A stretch of DNA of 64,000 nt from Stropharia rugosoannulata (GCA_028532985.1 JANCIK010000002.1:2170001-2234000); one strand, 5' to 3'; positions 45,985-59,200 are shown, counted from the stretch's first letter. Notes: generated from the sequence alone by a model not told the origin. Translations and numbers: made by a program.

Positions 45985-48449
45985 ATGCGACGTTTCTTCG
46001 CTGCGCGCAAGCGGGAGCCTCCACGGGAAGCCGCCTCGCCATCGTCCTCCTCGTCCTCCTCAGGCACCCCCAGCGTCCATCCCATCCCCGTCGTCCTCCC
46101 AAAGCGCTCCTGGAAACCATGGACCGCCGCAAAACGCTCCCTCTCTCTTAAGTCACGAAACCACCTCCCCGACTGGTCAGACGCACCCCCGCTCCCTCGC
46201 CCAGACAGTGATCCTGATGACTCCGACGACGACCATGCCTTTCATGTCCCCGACTCCCAGCATGCCATCCACGTCGTCCGTGCCCGCCTCGCAAACACGC
46301 TTGCGGACCCCCTCCCCGTTCCTCCCTTCGTCCACCACTCCCAGGGCCCTCTTTATCCGCGCTCCATCAACCGCCGTAGCAGCCTGCCCCCCTCCCCCGC
46401 CGACCTGCGTGTCATAGCCCTCAGCAAGTCCCTTGCCGCTCGTCTCCGCGCTGCCAACGTCGACACAGCCGCTATTCTTCCTCTCGCCGCAAGGCCCGTC
46501 CCTGAGCGCCACTCCTCTCCCCCGCTCAATGACATCGCGCGCCCATCCGCATCAACCACCGTTCTGAACGCCAGCCCAGGCCTCCGCCAGTGGATTGCTC
46601 GACCAGGCTTTGAGGACCGCTACGTCAATTACTTGACCACCCCAGCGGGCATAGATTCCCGGCCCATATCGTCACCCTTCGCCATCGCTGCGCTCGAGTA
46701 CCCGGAGCACCTCGACGTTATGGTCGACCCAGACTTCGACCAGCTGCTCAACGTGCCAGACCCTTCATACCCCCTTGAACCCACGCCTGCCGCTACGCAC
46801 TCCCACGCGCCCGCACTGGATCAGCCCATTGTCTCAGGTATTTTTGTCCTTGCGCTACTTCTCGCCAGCTCACTTACCTATTCTCAGCACCCTCGGCACC
46901 CAACAGAAGTTCCTACACATCTACTCCCTCGCCGCTTCGCAACGAACATGCAACAACCGCAACAGCCACCGCTCCCATTGCTCCATCATCCACCGAGCTC
47001 GCTCCAAAATTACCCACCGTCAAGCGTGTTGTTCGTTTTATGGAGGATGATAGCGATGATGCTCTGCCGCTTCACATGGTCCGGCAGAAAAAGAAACGCG
47101 AAGAGAAAAACAATTTCCTCCGCAGGGAACAGCTGAAGCGCTTGCACGATGAGGAGTTCGCCCAACGCCAGGAGGCCCAGAGGCTGCAGCAAGTCGCTGC
47201 AGAAAAGGAACGTCAGCGGCTGGCGTTGGAGAAGGAGAGGAAAGAGAGGGAAAGGGCTCACTATGCAGAGCAGGTTTTGGCTGCGAGGGCGAGGAGGGAG
47301 ATATCCAGAGCTGGCGGTGTGCCTTCTTTAGCTGCTAACAGCAACCACTTGGACCCCCAGTCTTCTTATTCATCTTTAAAGAACACTGAACGTAATAAAC
47401 CTCCACCGTCAGAGTCCAGAAGGTATTCGCGAGTTAACCACGAGGGGCCTACCATATCCATCCCGAGGAGAGAAGCTCCTGATCATCTAAGCTCGCATCC
47501 CAATTTACACTTTTCGGACTCTTCCTCGCCGGATAGCTCGAGGCCACCCAGTCTTGCACACTCTCCAGGTTCTCCAGCACAGGATCATTCGCGGCCTCCG
47601 TCGACGTACTCTGCCCACACTTCCTCGTCTGAAGATGTTCGCCACCATCAGGCAGGCAAGCGTCATTCTCTTGCTCCGTCTGCTGTGCCGCCTTCCTATG
47701 GCCGCCAGCCCATCATTGCGACTTACGCCAAATGGTCGGGCAGTAATCCCAATATCCAGTACGTCCCGCCGGTACCGCCTTTCCCGGATTACATATCGGA
47801 TATGCCCCTTCTTCCGCCCACAGCGCCGTTTATGAAACACGCACGACCAAGATCAACATCATCCTCCCGAAAGGACTCTTCACCTGGTCCGTCCACCTCG
47901 TCCTCACGCAGAGGGTCGTTCAACTCTAGTTCCGAGCGCGTTAACGTGCTGCCGAAGAGTTCAGCCACTCCGTCATCGCGTAATGCGTCTCGACCGCCGC
48001 AACAGCGGCACGCAAGCACGCCATCACGGCCAGGCCATGAGCGCAGAATGAGCGGAGATTCGCAGGGAACGATGCAGACGTTCAATACGCATCGACAGTC
48101 GAGTCATTATAGCTCGAGCTCTCGGCCAGCTGCTATCACTTCCTATTCGCACCCGGTGCTTCCCAGAGGACGGTCTGAACAATCAGCGTGGTCGCAAGCG
48201 CACTTCATGCAGGCATCGACGAATCCTTGGATGAACGTCAACGGTGTACCCATGGCGGTGGGCATGCCCATGTCTGTACCTGTCGGTATGCCCTACCTGC
48301 CTGTTCCCGTGTACCCGATGATGCCGTCGATGATGATGGCACCTGGACCGCAACTGCTGATGCAGAACACAGGGATGAGTACACCGATGCGGGAAGGAAC
48401 GTCACAGTCAAGACAGCCGGGCGATAAACGAACGCTGGCCATCTCATAG
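45985..48449 (+). CDS. Large low-complexity protein with central coiled coil
   Basis: I do not recognise a named family. Two exons, split at an intron near 46838-46889, join in frame to about 800 residues. The N-terminal part is basic and Ser-rich (MRRFFAARKREPPREAASPS), then Asp-rich. A conserved-looking block is ASPGLRQWIARPGFEDRYVN. A coiled coil rich in Gln, Glu, Arg and Lys (KKKREEKNNFLRREQLKRLH onward, about 75 residues) follows the VVRFMEDDSDD segment. The rest is Ser/Pro/His-rich, and the end has a Met/Pro-rich stretch (GMPMSVPVGMPYLPVPVYP). It may be a scaffold or RNA-associated disordered protein; function is not inferable. It begins only 76 nt after the RRN7 stop. Confidence 0.65.
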
Positions 48450-49969
48450 TGCGATACGTGTTTTATTTGTTCACCCCTGTTCCTCTGGTCTTCAACTGCC
48501 AGGCTCAGGCTTGAATGATCGCGTGGGGCACCCGCAAGCCTCTGGAACCGAATTCTGGCCCCTCCTTCCATGAATGTGTAGCATTCAACGTTCCTTCCCT
48601 GCATCGCGCAGGCTCCGCTCCTGCTCTCATTCCTCTCGTTATCAAAGTCCGCGACCAAAGCCTTGCTCGCACTGATTGTTTCCAGGCCTGTTTTCGTTCA
48701 TTACCCCCGGTCTCCTAAATAGGCTGCTGCATACCCTTTCCCTTACATACTACAGCACTAACCACGCCCGGACTGCACACGCACACCTACGCTCGTTTTA
48801 TATATTATGCATCCGTCTTGCGTCTTTCCCTCATTATACATGTCAATTTCTACTTATCGACCCACGTTATGAACCAGAATTCACCGCCGCACCCTTATTC
48901 GTGCTCGGACGTTTATGCAGTACATTATTTTCATCCTTCTCCGATTTTAGTACTAATTACTACTTACTACCAACTGTCGGCTCCCACGTCACCCCCCATT
49001 CAAAATGCTCTATCACGACCGGAAGTGGGCGCGGGGCTTGCTGACTATACCATCTTCATACTATCTACTTTTATGGTCGTGCCGCCGCATCGCTGCCCAT
49101 CCGTTGTACATAGTAGTCATACACGCGCAGCTTCACCCGCGCCCTTTGCAAATGTAACTATAGCTTGGATCAGGAATTTTTGAACAGTTCTTTCCGTGTG
49201 GCATAAGGAATCTTATTTCTTCATCCACTCGATTCTCCACCTTCCTTTTCACACTACATGCATCGTTCATTCAGTTTTTAACGTTTGCATGGCAAGCAAA
49301 TGCCACGCCGCACGCCATTTTGTGTCATGAATCGTGACTGTAATAATAATTTAGACCGTATGCAAACCTGCCTTGTGTCTCGGGGCATGCTTTGACCGTG
49401 CCATCCAGTCGTGGTCCCAAGCGCCCGGCACTTGAGACCTGCGTAAGCCTTAAGGCGGTGTAAGCTATTGTACGTGAACTTTGAAGTGTAAGTGCTGCTT
49501 CCAAATCAGGGTGAATATGCTGGCGTCTCAGACTCCTACTGACGGACGAGGTGTCCGCCGCTTGCATTTCGGGCGTCAAGAAGCTGTCATGATAACATCC
49601 AGCGTTACTACACGAGGCGAATGTATACGTCACCGATATATTTGTCGCATTCTATTTTTATACGCATCCGTTAAACATGAATCATTTGATAGGCGGTCTT
49701 TGGGCGGTCTTATAAGGCAGTTCAAGCCCAAGGCCACTAGAGGCTACTCAAGGCCTTTCAAGGCGCACGCTGTTAAGAATTGAAAGATGTACAGTTGGGA
49801 TGTGCACTGATATACATTGTAATACACATATTATTACATACTCGTATCCAAATTCCTATTGTAATAAGCATGTACATTGATATTTCGTGTATGTCATCCA
49901 AGATAATTTTTTGTAATCAATCCAACTCTGCGGCAACTGCATTGCTGCGCAGAGAGTGCTTCCGACTCT
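48450..49969. other. Long convergent intergenic region
   Basis: About 1.5 kb between two convergent genes. Open frames at 48676-49044, 48818-49183 and 49481-49783 have no domains or family-like sequence. Pyrimidine-rich stretches are common. A short aaggc-type direct repeat cluster appears near 49720-49765. Probably long 3' untranslated regions; an unrecognised non-coding RNA cannot be excluded. Confidence 0.4.
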
Positions 49970-51703
49970 CTATAACTTAGCCGCTTCGCTCGAACGATGA
50001 CTTGCATGCGGGATGTGTCGTATGGCATCTCGGGAGATATCTCGAATGCTGCGGTATCCGCCTATCGTCATCAGGATGTCGAAGTCCTAAATGAGGATGA
50101 AACTAAATGAGTAACGAACTCTGGGGCGACTCCCGACAATTATGCGCACTCACAGCTAATAATGACTTCATCACATGCCGGCAACCTGCCTCACCCTCGT
50201 GCGCCATACCCCAGATGTAAAGCCTTCCAACTTGTACCGCGTGAGCGCCTAGCGCTAATGCTTTGAAAACGTCTGCTCCCGTTCTGATACCAGAGTCGAA
50301 TATAATTTTCATTTCTGTAACACATGAATGAGAGCCTTGAAATTTTTTGTATGTGCGTTTAACTGCTTACTATCGCCAACTGCGTCCACAATTTCGGGAA
50401 GCACCTCCAGGCTACCGATTGCACCGTCGACTTGTCGACCGGCGTGATTGGATACAACAATGCCTTCGCAGCCTACTTCCAAGGCCTTGCGCGCATCAGC
50501 AATACTTTGGATACCTTTAATGACGAATGGTCTTCCGTTCGAGATTCGTTTCCACTACGGGAAGAATAGCGTGAGTATCGGGGAATGCCCTCCACAACAA
50601 CATTCACATATACCTCCCAGGATCCTGCTTTAGCTCTTTGCCGTACTTGCGCATAAACACTGGATCAGATTCACCCATTTCATTTCCGACCTACAGGATA
50701 GTATTAGTAATAGCGATGATAACCGTCCAGGTAACTGAAATTTTACATTGCCTGGATAATAGAATCTGAGAGAGATATCAGCGAGATTGACATATGTAGT
50801 AAGAAACATCATACGCATAATTAGCAATGTTGATATCTGTTGGGCGCCAGCCAAGTTGCCAGGTGTCGACTGTCAGCATACATACATCGAATCCAGATTT
50901 CCAAGCTCTCTCGAGTAAGCTAATTGTCTGTATTTAGGTAGGGTTATTAATTTGTCTCGGTATAGGAATGGCTGCAGAGAGCGTACAATGTCGTCGTCGT
51001 GACCCATGTATAACTGGAAGAATCGTGGCGAAGTGCGGGTCCCAAGCCCGGTGAAGCTATACGCGGCGTTGCTCTCATTTTTGACGGCCGCACCTTCATC
51101 ATTGGCGCGTGCGACATCTTCAATGGGTTGGGAGCCTGCAGTGGACAAACAATACTGCGACGGTAATGTATAAGTTATTAGAAAATAATATTGAGGATAA
51201 AACATACAGGTAAACCTAGTTCGCCTGCAATCTTGGCAGGAACAAGTTCGCCTTGTGCATTGTACAACTTGTTGATACCAATGGGGGCAAACATGATGGG
51301 GGCTGGAATGCGGTGTCCAAAGAGTTCCACTGTTTTTTGTTTTCATTTAATCGAGCTTGACCCCTACAGCCATTGAATGGGACTTACTGCTAAGATCACG
51401 AGTGTTGGTATCGATTAACATCCGAGGGATAATTCTCAATTGGTAAAATGCCTCTCTGTAAGGTATAAAAATTGACAATAAGAACAACAGAAAAACGCAT
51501 TACACACCTATTGGCACGGTCGGTCCATCCTAATCCTGCATTTGAATTCGCATAGAGATAACCACGGTCATTCAGTTTTTGCTTCACTGATGCTGAAAGT
51601 TCGTCTGGGTGAACGGAGAAACTGGGCACTGACTCGTGAACGCATCATTAGGATGTGCAGTTGGAGAATATCTGGTACGCACATAGCCCTTTTGTGCCGC
51701 CAT
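49970..51703 (-). CDS. FMN-dependent alpha-hydroxy-acid oxidase (lactate 2-monooxygenase-like)
   Basis: Flavin enzyme of the FMN-dehydrogenase family. The start at 51703 gives [19 protein letters not shown]. Family regions are [90 protein letters not shown] with the catalytic His, [20 protein letters not shown] and [19 protein letters not shown]. The [12 protein letters not shown] part fits the lactate 2-monooxygenase subgroup rather than cytochrome b2, and no heme domain is present. SNHAGRQ has Ala where SNHGGRQ is common. Stop at 49970-49972. At least nine introns are needed. Substrate remains an inference. Confidence 0.82.
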
Positions 51704-51926
51704 TTTTAAATATTTGGCGCTGATAAAGTGAGTAACGGGGAGAAGGTCCTTTGCTCTTGTTCGTAGGATCCATCGAGGGGGTAAAATTGAGTGTATGAAA
51801 CCATGCGAAGTTGGTGGTGTTCATCTAAAATGTCTGAGAATCCATGACATCATCTCCTCAAAGCTTCTTCTCCAATCTCAAATAAATAACATCCTGTCTG
51901 GCTTATTGTACATCTTAAAGGACACG

Positions 51927-52468
51927 CTAAAGAAATACGCCGGCTTCTGCTTCGTATTGAGTTTCTGAAGAAGTTTGGCTTTGCTGTATGTCAGCGTCAC
52001 GCTCCGCATTCGGGATTGTCCTCTCCAAGGGTAAAGAGGGTGATGTTATAGGTATATCATAATGAGAACCAGAGGTAAGTCCTTTATCGGTAAGGGCCAT
52101 TTTTAACATGCTTATTCGTTCCTCCTGAGACCCGCTGGAAATCTATGTCAGTGATATGATAGATGAACCTGTAAGTAACGCACATTACTACTTTGTTCTC
52201 TTCGAATGCTTTGTATATCTCAGGATCGCGTTCGGTGGATGCATTCAACTCGGCTTCAAGAATTTTTTGCGTTTCTCTGAGATGAACAAGGGAATTGTAA
52301 AGTCTTGCCATCTCTGCCATATCGTTGATGGAAAATGTAGTAGTCTAGACGGTAAGTTGAAGTGTCTAAGATAACAGAAGATTGACCACCTTCCGTAATG
52401 ACAGAGAAATCAAGGTTGACTGCTTCAGCAAAGCTGAATGGTTGAGAGAAATGAGGTATATAGTTCAT
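51927..52468 (-). CDS. Small coiled-coil protein, unrecognised
   Basis: Short gene of about 140 residues in three exons. It starts MNYIPHFSQPFSFAEAVNLD, continues with a predicted coiled coil (NSLVHLRETQKILEAEL, then DPEIYKAFEENKVV), then ERISMLKMALTDKGL, and ends with a Ser/Glu-rich tail at 51927. The heptad-like helices, consistent frame across two introns, and a position between two clear genes argue that it is real. No named domain is recognised. It could be a small structural or complex-assembly subunit. Confidence 0.5.
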
Positions 52469-52737
52469 TCTAGATGGATGCTTGCAAGTACTACGACCCT
52501 GGTAAGTACCACAACTTCGAAAGCCGTCGGAATACTAACTTGAAGCGTGGGATAATATAATATTTAGTATCACTGAGAGGATAGAAGAAATTGTTGGAAG
52601 AACGGTCTTGGAAGAGTCAAGGCCATGTCCAATCCAGATATCAAAGACAAATTTGGTGCAGATATGTTCACAAGGAAGTAATCTACTTTACCAGAATATC
52701 TCCGACCCCAACTTCCTCAGCTAATTGTTTCCGTTTC

Positions 52738-53706
52738 TTATGTGCTGGAGTGCCTAAATATCTCCGGCCAAACGTTTCTCAACTCTTCCAAGGTCTGAAC
52801 AATGGAAACATCGTTATCCGAAGATCCAGGTTCGCGAGAGTCATCTATTTCCTTAATTCTACCTCCTTCCATGGCCTCCAAACCTTTCTCGCAAAAGTGA
52901 ACGCAATGTCCCCAATTAAGAGCTTTCGCCGCGTCTACATTCTTTCTATTATCGTCAATAAAGTAGCACTTAGATGGGTCGGTAATATCAGCCTGCTTCA
53001 TAGCCTGTATATTGATGTGAACGATGATGGCTGATGGCTATGGGTACTGCGATTCGGACGTACCATCTGATAGAACTCCGACTCAGGTTTGCATACAAAA
53101 TCTTTCATACGATAATCGCAGAATACAATGCCTTCTACCAGGTCATCCAATTTCAGGATACGAAGTACACGTTCGGCATGCTAAGTGAAATAACTTAAGA
53201 AAAAGGTTGTCAGCACTAATGGGTGTTTGCATACTCACCAACTGATAAGCGTTCGTAAGGGCCCACACTCTAACTTTTGTCCTGTCGATATCCTCGAGGA
53301 GCTTACGGAGAGATGGGTCGAAAGAGATCATGCTTTCCAATGGGAGAGCACCATCACATTTACGATCGAAATCTAGTGGATCTGAACACGCCCTAAGCAC
53401 TACGATGGAGTTACGGAGTAACAATTGCGCTACCAATATCGTGATGGCGAGTTAATCCTCGGAGTGCCAAGCCGTATTGGGTATAATATCTGAGGTGAAG
53501 CTCAGAAGCTTCTTCGTGGCTGAGTCCAAGACCGACGAAATAAGCTGATGCAACGTGTCAACCGACCGTGAGTTAAGGTGCAGTCATGAGGACCAACCAT
53601 GGATCAGACTGCCCATCGCTTGAGAGATCTTGGAACTCGCAGAGTAGAGTGTGTTGTCTATATCAAACCAAACCACAGGCCGGTCGTCATCGAGGGCGTG
53701 AGCCAT
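52738..53706 (-). CDS. SDT1: HAD-superfamily pyrimidine 5'-nucleotidase (SDT1/PHM8-like)
   Basis: Magnesium-dependent phosphatase acting on nucleoside monophosphates in the yeast relatives. HAD motif I is WFDIDNTLYS (nucleophile Asp), motif II WALTNAY, motif III Lys in FVCKPESEFY, and motif IV CYFIDDNRKN. The helical cap includes MGSLIHAYFVGLGLS and HLRYYTQYGLALRGL, the pattern of this subgroup. Start at 53706 (MAHALDDDRPVVW). The end is ELRNVWPEIFRHSST. It is divergent from the eL6 gene with 247 nt between. Confidence 0.88.
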
Positions 53707-53953
53707 GACAGTCAAGGTAAAGCATTATAATTGTAACAACGTAAATATAGTTCAGAGCAGGGCATGCTTATCTTATCTACTATTACTCGGCAGATCCCGG
53801 ATGTACTGTGCAGCTATCAAGCCACAATTGATTCCTAATGCAGGCACTTGTACTATTGCATAGGCAACGGCCCCAGCGTCCTCAAGAAATCAAGGTGCGT
53901 GCTCGCCGACTGCGTCATTTACGTCGAAAACGTTGTTAAATTGTACTTATAGA

Positions 53954-54725
53954 ATGGCCAGAAGCAAAGAAATTGCGCCATGCGTTGGCCGCCTCTCCCG
54001 CTCCCAGGTGTTCGCTAAGCGCGCCCTTTACAAGGGAGTCAAAAAATCCGACAAACCTGCCGCTGAGGTTCCCGCGGAGTACACTGAGAAGACCGTTGGT
54101 GGCGAAAAGAACGGCGGAAAGCGCCTGGTCCCTACTACTAAGGCACCCCGTTTCTACCCCGCAGAAGATGTGCGCCAACCCAAGAAGAGCCGCAAGTCCC
54201 CTAAGCCCCCATCCGTTCGTAGTTCGATCACCCCGGGCACCATTCTTATCCTTCTCGCTGGCCGATACCGTGGAAAGCGTGTTGTGTTCTTGAAGGCTCT
54301 CACCAGTGGCCTTTTGTTGGTTACCGGACCTTACAAGGTCAATGGAGTTCCTTTACGACGAGTAAACCAGGCCTACGTTATTGCTACCTCGACGAAGGTC
54401 GATATCACTGGACTCAAGGTGTGCTGTTCCGATTATTTTGCTTAGATCGGGAATTTAACCCTGTTTTCATTAGGTCGACGAGAAATTCGATGATGCTTAC
54501 TTTGCTAAGCCCGCCACCAAGGCTGCGACTTCCGCTGAGGAGGAGTTCTTTGAGGATGGAAAGCCTAAGGCCAAGGAGCCCATTTCTGCTTCGAAAGCCG
54601 CTGACCAGAAGGAGGTCGACGCTGCCCTCCTTGCTTCTATCAAGAAGACGGACAACCTCTCGAAATACCTCAAAGCGAGCTGGGGTCTTTCCAAGGGACA
54701 GTTCCCTCACCAGTTGGTGTTCTAG
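53954..54725 (+). CDS. RPL6: 60S ribosomal protein eL6
   Basis: Large-subunit ribosomal protein. The start [19 protein letters not shown] at 53954 is the first ATG in frame. Family sequence includes [29 protein letters not shown] and [20 protein letters not shown], then [20 protein letters not shown]. One intron (about 54418-54473) falls after ITGLK, and the second exon ends [16 protein letters not shown]. About 237 residues, normal for fungi. The codon choice is strongly biased to the preferred set, as expected for a highly expressed gene. Confidence 0.96.
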
Positions 54726-55046
54726 ATACAGCCATTGTATCGAGGCGCGCGTCATTGTTTCTTGGGGATGCTTAAGATGTATGATACTGCGCTTTAGGCG
54801 TCTAAGAACAGATTTCCCTGCATTCCCAATGATACCGTCTACATCATATGAGCCGTTGCCTAGAGTTTGCAATGTGCATGCGATATCGTGTTTTAATAGC
54901 TGCGCCAGACAGATTGTACGAATAATAATTAATTACCGCGGGAGAAATGTGGCAGAGGTAGGGCGTGATGCATACGGCCTACGTGATGCCGACGTGCCAA
55001 GATTGGCTTTGTTGAAAAGAGAGAGTCCGGATCGGTGTGAGTTGCC
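54726..55046. other. Intergenic eL6 to COX18-like
   Basis: Spacer of 321 nt between two plus-strand genes, holding the eL6 3' end and the next promoter. Nothing else recognised. Confidence 0.4.
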
Positions 55047-56141
55047 ATGTTCGCTCTTCGCAGCGCGTGTCTTCGGGCACGGACGCACGCTCTCCGCCCT
55101 GCTCTTCATCCACACCCTCTTCCACGCCGCCGTTTATTTGTGCAGAATGTCTGTGATGGGTTCCTTGACTTGGCCATTGCATTGCCTCTGCCACCTTCCT
55201 TGCCGCCGTATTCATCCGCCATAATCCTGGTTGCCATTGTATCACGATTTGCCCTACTCCCGCTGTCAATATGGGTCAGACGATTTTCTTTTGAGTCTAT
55301 ATGAGTATATTCATACAATGCTACGCGACAGGGATACCACCGCACTCGGAGAATGGAGGATGTCGTCGAACCCGAGATTCGAGCGCTTGCTCCAGTGCTC
55401 GCAAAGCAAATCTTCCAGGATATGCAAAACGCGCGAATACGAGGCACTAAAGATTATTTGAAAAAATATCACGCCGAAAAGCTTTCCGAAGAAGTTTGTG
55501 ACTGAACCGTCCAACATCCTTTGTTTTCGTTCACACATTTCATTCCAGCTCACAGTGCGGCGCAGCGCGCTCCTCACCAAATATCAATGCCACCCATTGC
55601 CTTCCATGATAATACCACCATTATCGCAGCTTCCTGTCTTTATGGGTTTGACCGTGTTGTTTAATCGCCTCGCCATTGCGCCAACGCCTTTCGACTCCGA
55701 ATCTTTCCTAACGCTTGCATCTTTGGCACATCCCGACCCAACGATGGTACTACCTCTTGCCTTGGGCTTTATAACGATGGCGAATGTGGAATCGAAGAAT
55801 TGGATTATGACTGCAGCTGAACGGGAACAACAAAGACAGTTCGAAAAGAGGTCGCATGCCGCCAATCTCATAAAGCCGATTCTGCGCGGACTATCAGTAA
55901 TTCGGATTGTCGTTGCTGCCATTACTCCTGGAGTACGTCTACATAAGCTTGCTGATCGTTATTGACGACTGACATATATATGCAGAGCGTCACACTTTAT
56001 TGGTTAACGTCCGCCACATTTGGTCTTGTTCAGACATGGATATTTGATTGGATTGACCTGCAAAGACGACAAAAGAGGCTTACTATGATTTCTCATAAAC
56101 CAAATCCCATAGAAAAGTCGCCACAACAACCCAGAAAGTGA
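55047..56141 (+). CDS. COX18: Mitochondrial OXA1/COX18-type membrane insertase
   Basis: Inner-membrane insertase of the YidC/Oxa1 family; COX18 members export the Cox2 C-terminus. The start MFALRSACLRARTHALRPAL is a presequence. The first membrane segment is AIILVAIVSRFALLPLSIW, followed by a basic loop (EPEIRALAPVLAKQIFQDMQ). The next segments are MIIPPLSQLPVFMGLTVLF and MVLPLALGFITMANVESKNW, then LYWLTSATFGLVQTWIF. The charged tail ends PNPIEKSPQQPRK, TGA at 56139-56141. The TGA overlaps a perfect GTGAGT donor (56138), so an alternative longer end is possible. The short form and the NVESKNW loop fit COX18 better than OXA1. Confidence 0.78.
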
Positions 56142-56585
56142 GTCGGCAGTTACACTGTGAGTTTCTTTCAATTTCTCCTTGGAATGATTATAAAGTGGTT
56201 ATGAGGGATCCCCTTGACATCTTGTATGGGTGGTGGACGTCCGTTGAACCTTTCTTGATCTAATATGACTATCTAGCATTTTTCTTCACAAGTGGAAGTG
56301 ACATTGGCTAATCTAGTCCTCCAGACAGAATCCAGATACACTACCCGCCAGGAAATGTGGTTCACGGTGACGATCAGCAGCAGTTTGCATGGCTAAAGTT
56401 CAGATTGTTGGTCACTGTTAGTTTGAGCACTCTAATCTTTACTTATTGATAACTTGTAACTATACTCACTCTTCTGGAATGAGGCTGCAAACGTCGATGA
56501 TACATACTGGGCGATGAAGTTATGGTATACAAATGTAAGTAAAATGTCGAGGAACTGTAAAGAAAATATTATAAATTTAAATAAC
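56142..56585. other. Convergent intergenic region
   Basis: Spacer between the COX18-like stop and the CENP-A stop. Small plus-strand frames (for example around 56320-56420 and 56490-56540) could be spliced extensions of COX18 if the GTGAGT at 56138 is used, but the joined sequence shows no family match I recognise. Confidence 0.35.
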
Positions 56586-57248
<663 letters not shown>

Positions 57249-57493
57249 TTAGTATGCTACGGCTAAGCAAGAGGAAGAGTGGCGGCGCTCTGCAGTATCC
57301 CAGACACGGATGAAGGGAACAAAGGAATTCAAGTGACTTGAACACCGCGATGTCCCGGAAAGGAAGTAGCAGGTATCGTGATCGTGTCTCTCCAGGGCAC
57401 ATGATCCCCATTTTATACTAATTAGTACAATAAGTAGACGCGCTCGCCACTGATCTGTACTAGTTAAGCTTGCAAGCATTCTCACTCTCCAGA

Positions 57494-59105
57494 ATGCCAT
57501 CTCAGTCTCCGGTCGTAACAGGATACTACAGGTACACAGACATATGGTTTGAATGGTCAGTTCCAGCCTATATCTCGATAAGGCGTCAGTTCACATTATT
57601 ATATTGCTATTGTAGGATGAAAGCTTTGCCAAACCCTGAAGATATATCCCCTGTGAAAGCAATTTTGTGTATGTTAAGATTCAATTTCTTTTCCCGATCT
57701 TCCTCTAAGACTCTTTCAAGCCTCAGAGGCGTTGGTCCACCCCGATCATCCACTACATATCGAAGGGATACAAGGAATTCAAATGTTTATTGGTAGGCCT
57801 AAAATCCAACATCAACGTCAATTAATCATATTACAACTATTGATAACACTGAAAGGCACATTTGAGACCGGTGAAGCCCGTCTACTATTCTCCTCAGCTC
57901 AGATCGACTATATACGATACTGGCTTCATGCCATGCAACTAACAAAAACCATTGTGCCACTTCCTTATTCCGATTGCATGTTGACGGAGTCTAACCTCAA
58001 GACTGTGTCTCCCGTGGTGTACGCGGATGCGGGCTCGGTTAAGACTGCACTCAAGGTTCTTCATGCTTTTAAGATAGCTATTGTATATGCATCTCATTTT
58101 TACAGGCCATTGACAAAAATAATAAACGACTTAAAGGAAGCAACCCGGCACTAACTCATCGCAGGGGTACGTTTGAGCAAGTCAGAACTCTGTGGACCAC
58201 CAAAAAAGGTGTATGGTGTGCGCTGGATATTGAAGCATGGGAGCGAGATCATACTATACTAACGGAGTTCGGCTGGTCGCTTATTCGCTGGGAAAACGGG
58301 GGGAAAGTTCAAGATAATGGACACCTGATTGTAGATGAGGCAAGAAAATACATAAACTCTCAGTGGGTACCCGACCATCGCTACGTAAGTAACGAATGTA
58401 CTACTTCAATCGGTATTACTCAAGGCTAATCATTCGATAAAGGATTATAAATTTGAGGGTCAGAGTGAAATTGTCAAGAAGTCCATGTTTGGAAAACGTG
58501 TTTGCGATTTCATTGCAAGTCTTACGAGATATGGACCCGTATTCCTAGTATTTCATGATAATACACAGGATATAAAGTGAGTTCGATAAGTAACCCAGAT
58601 TTTTTCTAACTGACTACCTTGTAGAGATCTCAAAAAATTAGGAGTAGATTTCCAAGGCTTATCCTATATCCTTCCCGATGACCAAGCTACATCCGGCATT
58701 TATGTAATTGACACTGTGGAACTGATTGGCGCTCTGCTTGGTGAGGACGGAGGAAACAACCGCTCGCTTGATAAGACCTGCAGTCTACTCCAGATTCCAA
58801 CTAAGCATTTACACAATGCAGGCAATGATGCATTTGTTTGTTTTTGCTTGTGTTATTCGTGAATTTCAAACTGACGGCAAACACAGTTCACCCTACAAGC
58901 CCTGGAAAGCCTGGCTGGAGGGGATCCTCTGGACATGCAGCGAGAAAAGAGGTGGCCTCAACAAACATCGATTGGCGTCAAGGTTGAACTCAAACCATGG
59001 CAAGAAGATAGCGACTATTCCGACGAGGAAGGGCTTTTCCCCATTCAACCTGGATATAAGGTTGTTCCTGTTGCAACAGACAACGAAGCTTTGTTGGGGG
59101 CGTAA
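57494..59105 (+). CDS. Gfd2/YDR514C-like protein with RNase H/DEDD exonuclease fold
   Basis: Protein with a 3'-5' exonuclease-like domain of the fungal Gfd2 type. The N-terminal part (MPSQSPVVTGYYRYTDIWFEW) has several short exons. The nuclease-fold part starts GVWCALDIEAWERD (DxE, motif I), continues FGWSLIRWENG and FLVFHDNTQDIKDLKKLG (motif II Asp), YVIDTVELIGALLG, and NAGNDAHFTLQALESLAG (motif III Asp). All DEDD acidic positions look present, so activity is possible. In yeast, Gfd2 was found as a suppressor linked to mRNA export, but its enzymatic role is unclear. The end is EALLGA at 59103-59105. It is divergent from CENP-A, 245 nt apart. Confidence 0.72.
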
Positions 59106-59200
59106 AATGATATGGCACAAATGTTCAACGGTAGATTGCCAAGTCGAGAAGTAGGAAATACATCTCTTGTTCCTTATATGTGGTTTATATCTGCCTGCAT

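Noticed and set aside
45552..46417. Overlapping open frames on both strands (177 and 318 aa)
   Set aside because: High GC makes all six frames open here. The frames of RRN7 and the coiled-coil protein have the continuity across introns; the others do not.
49700..49770. Short aaggc direct repeats as a possible array
   Set aside because: Units are too short and irregular for a CRISPR-like or satellite array, and the genome is eukaryotic.
52591..53034. Plus-strand open frame of 147 aa
   Set aside because: It overlaps the HAD nucleotidase last exon in antisense. The minus strand carries FIDDNRKN and other HAD motifs.
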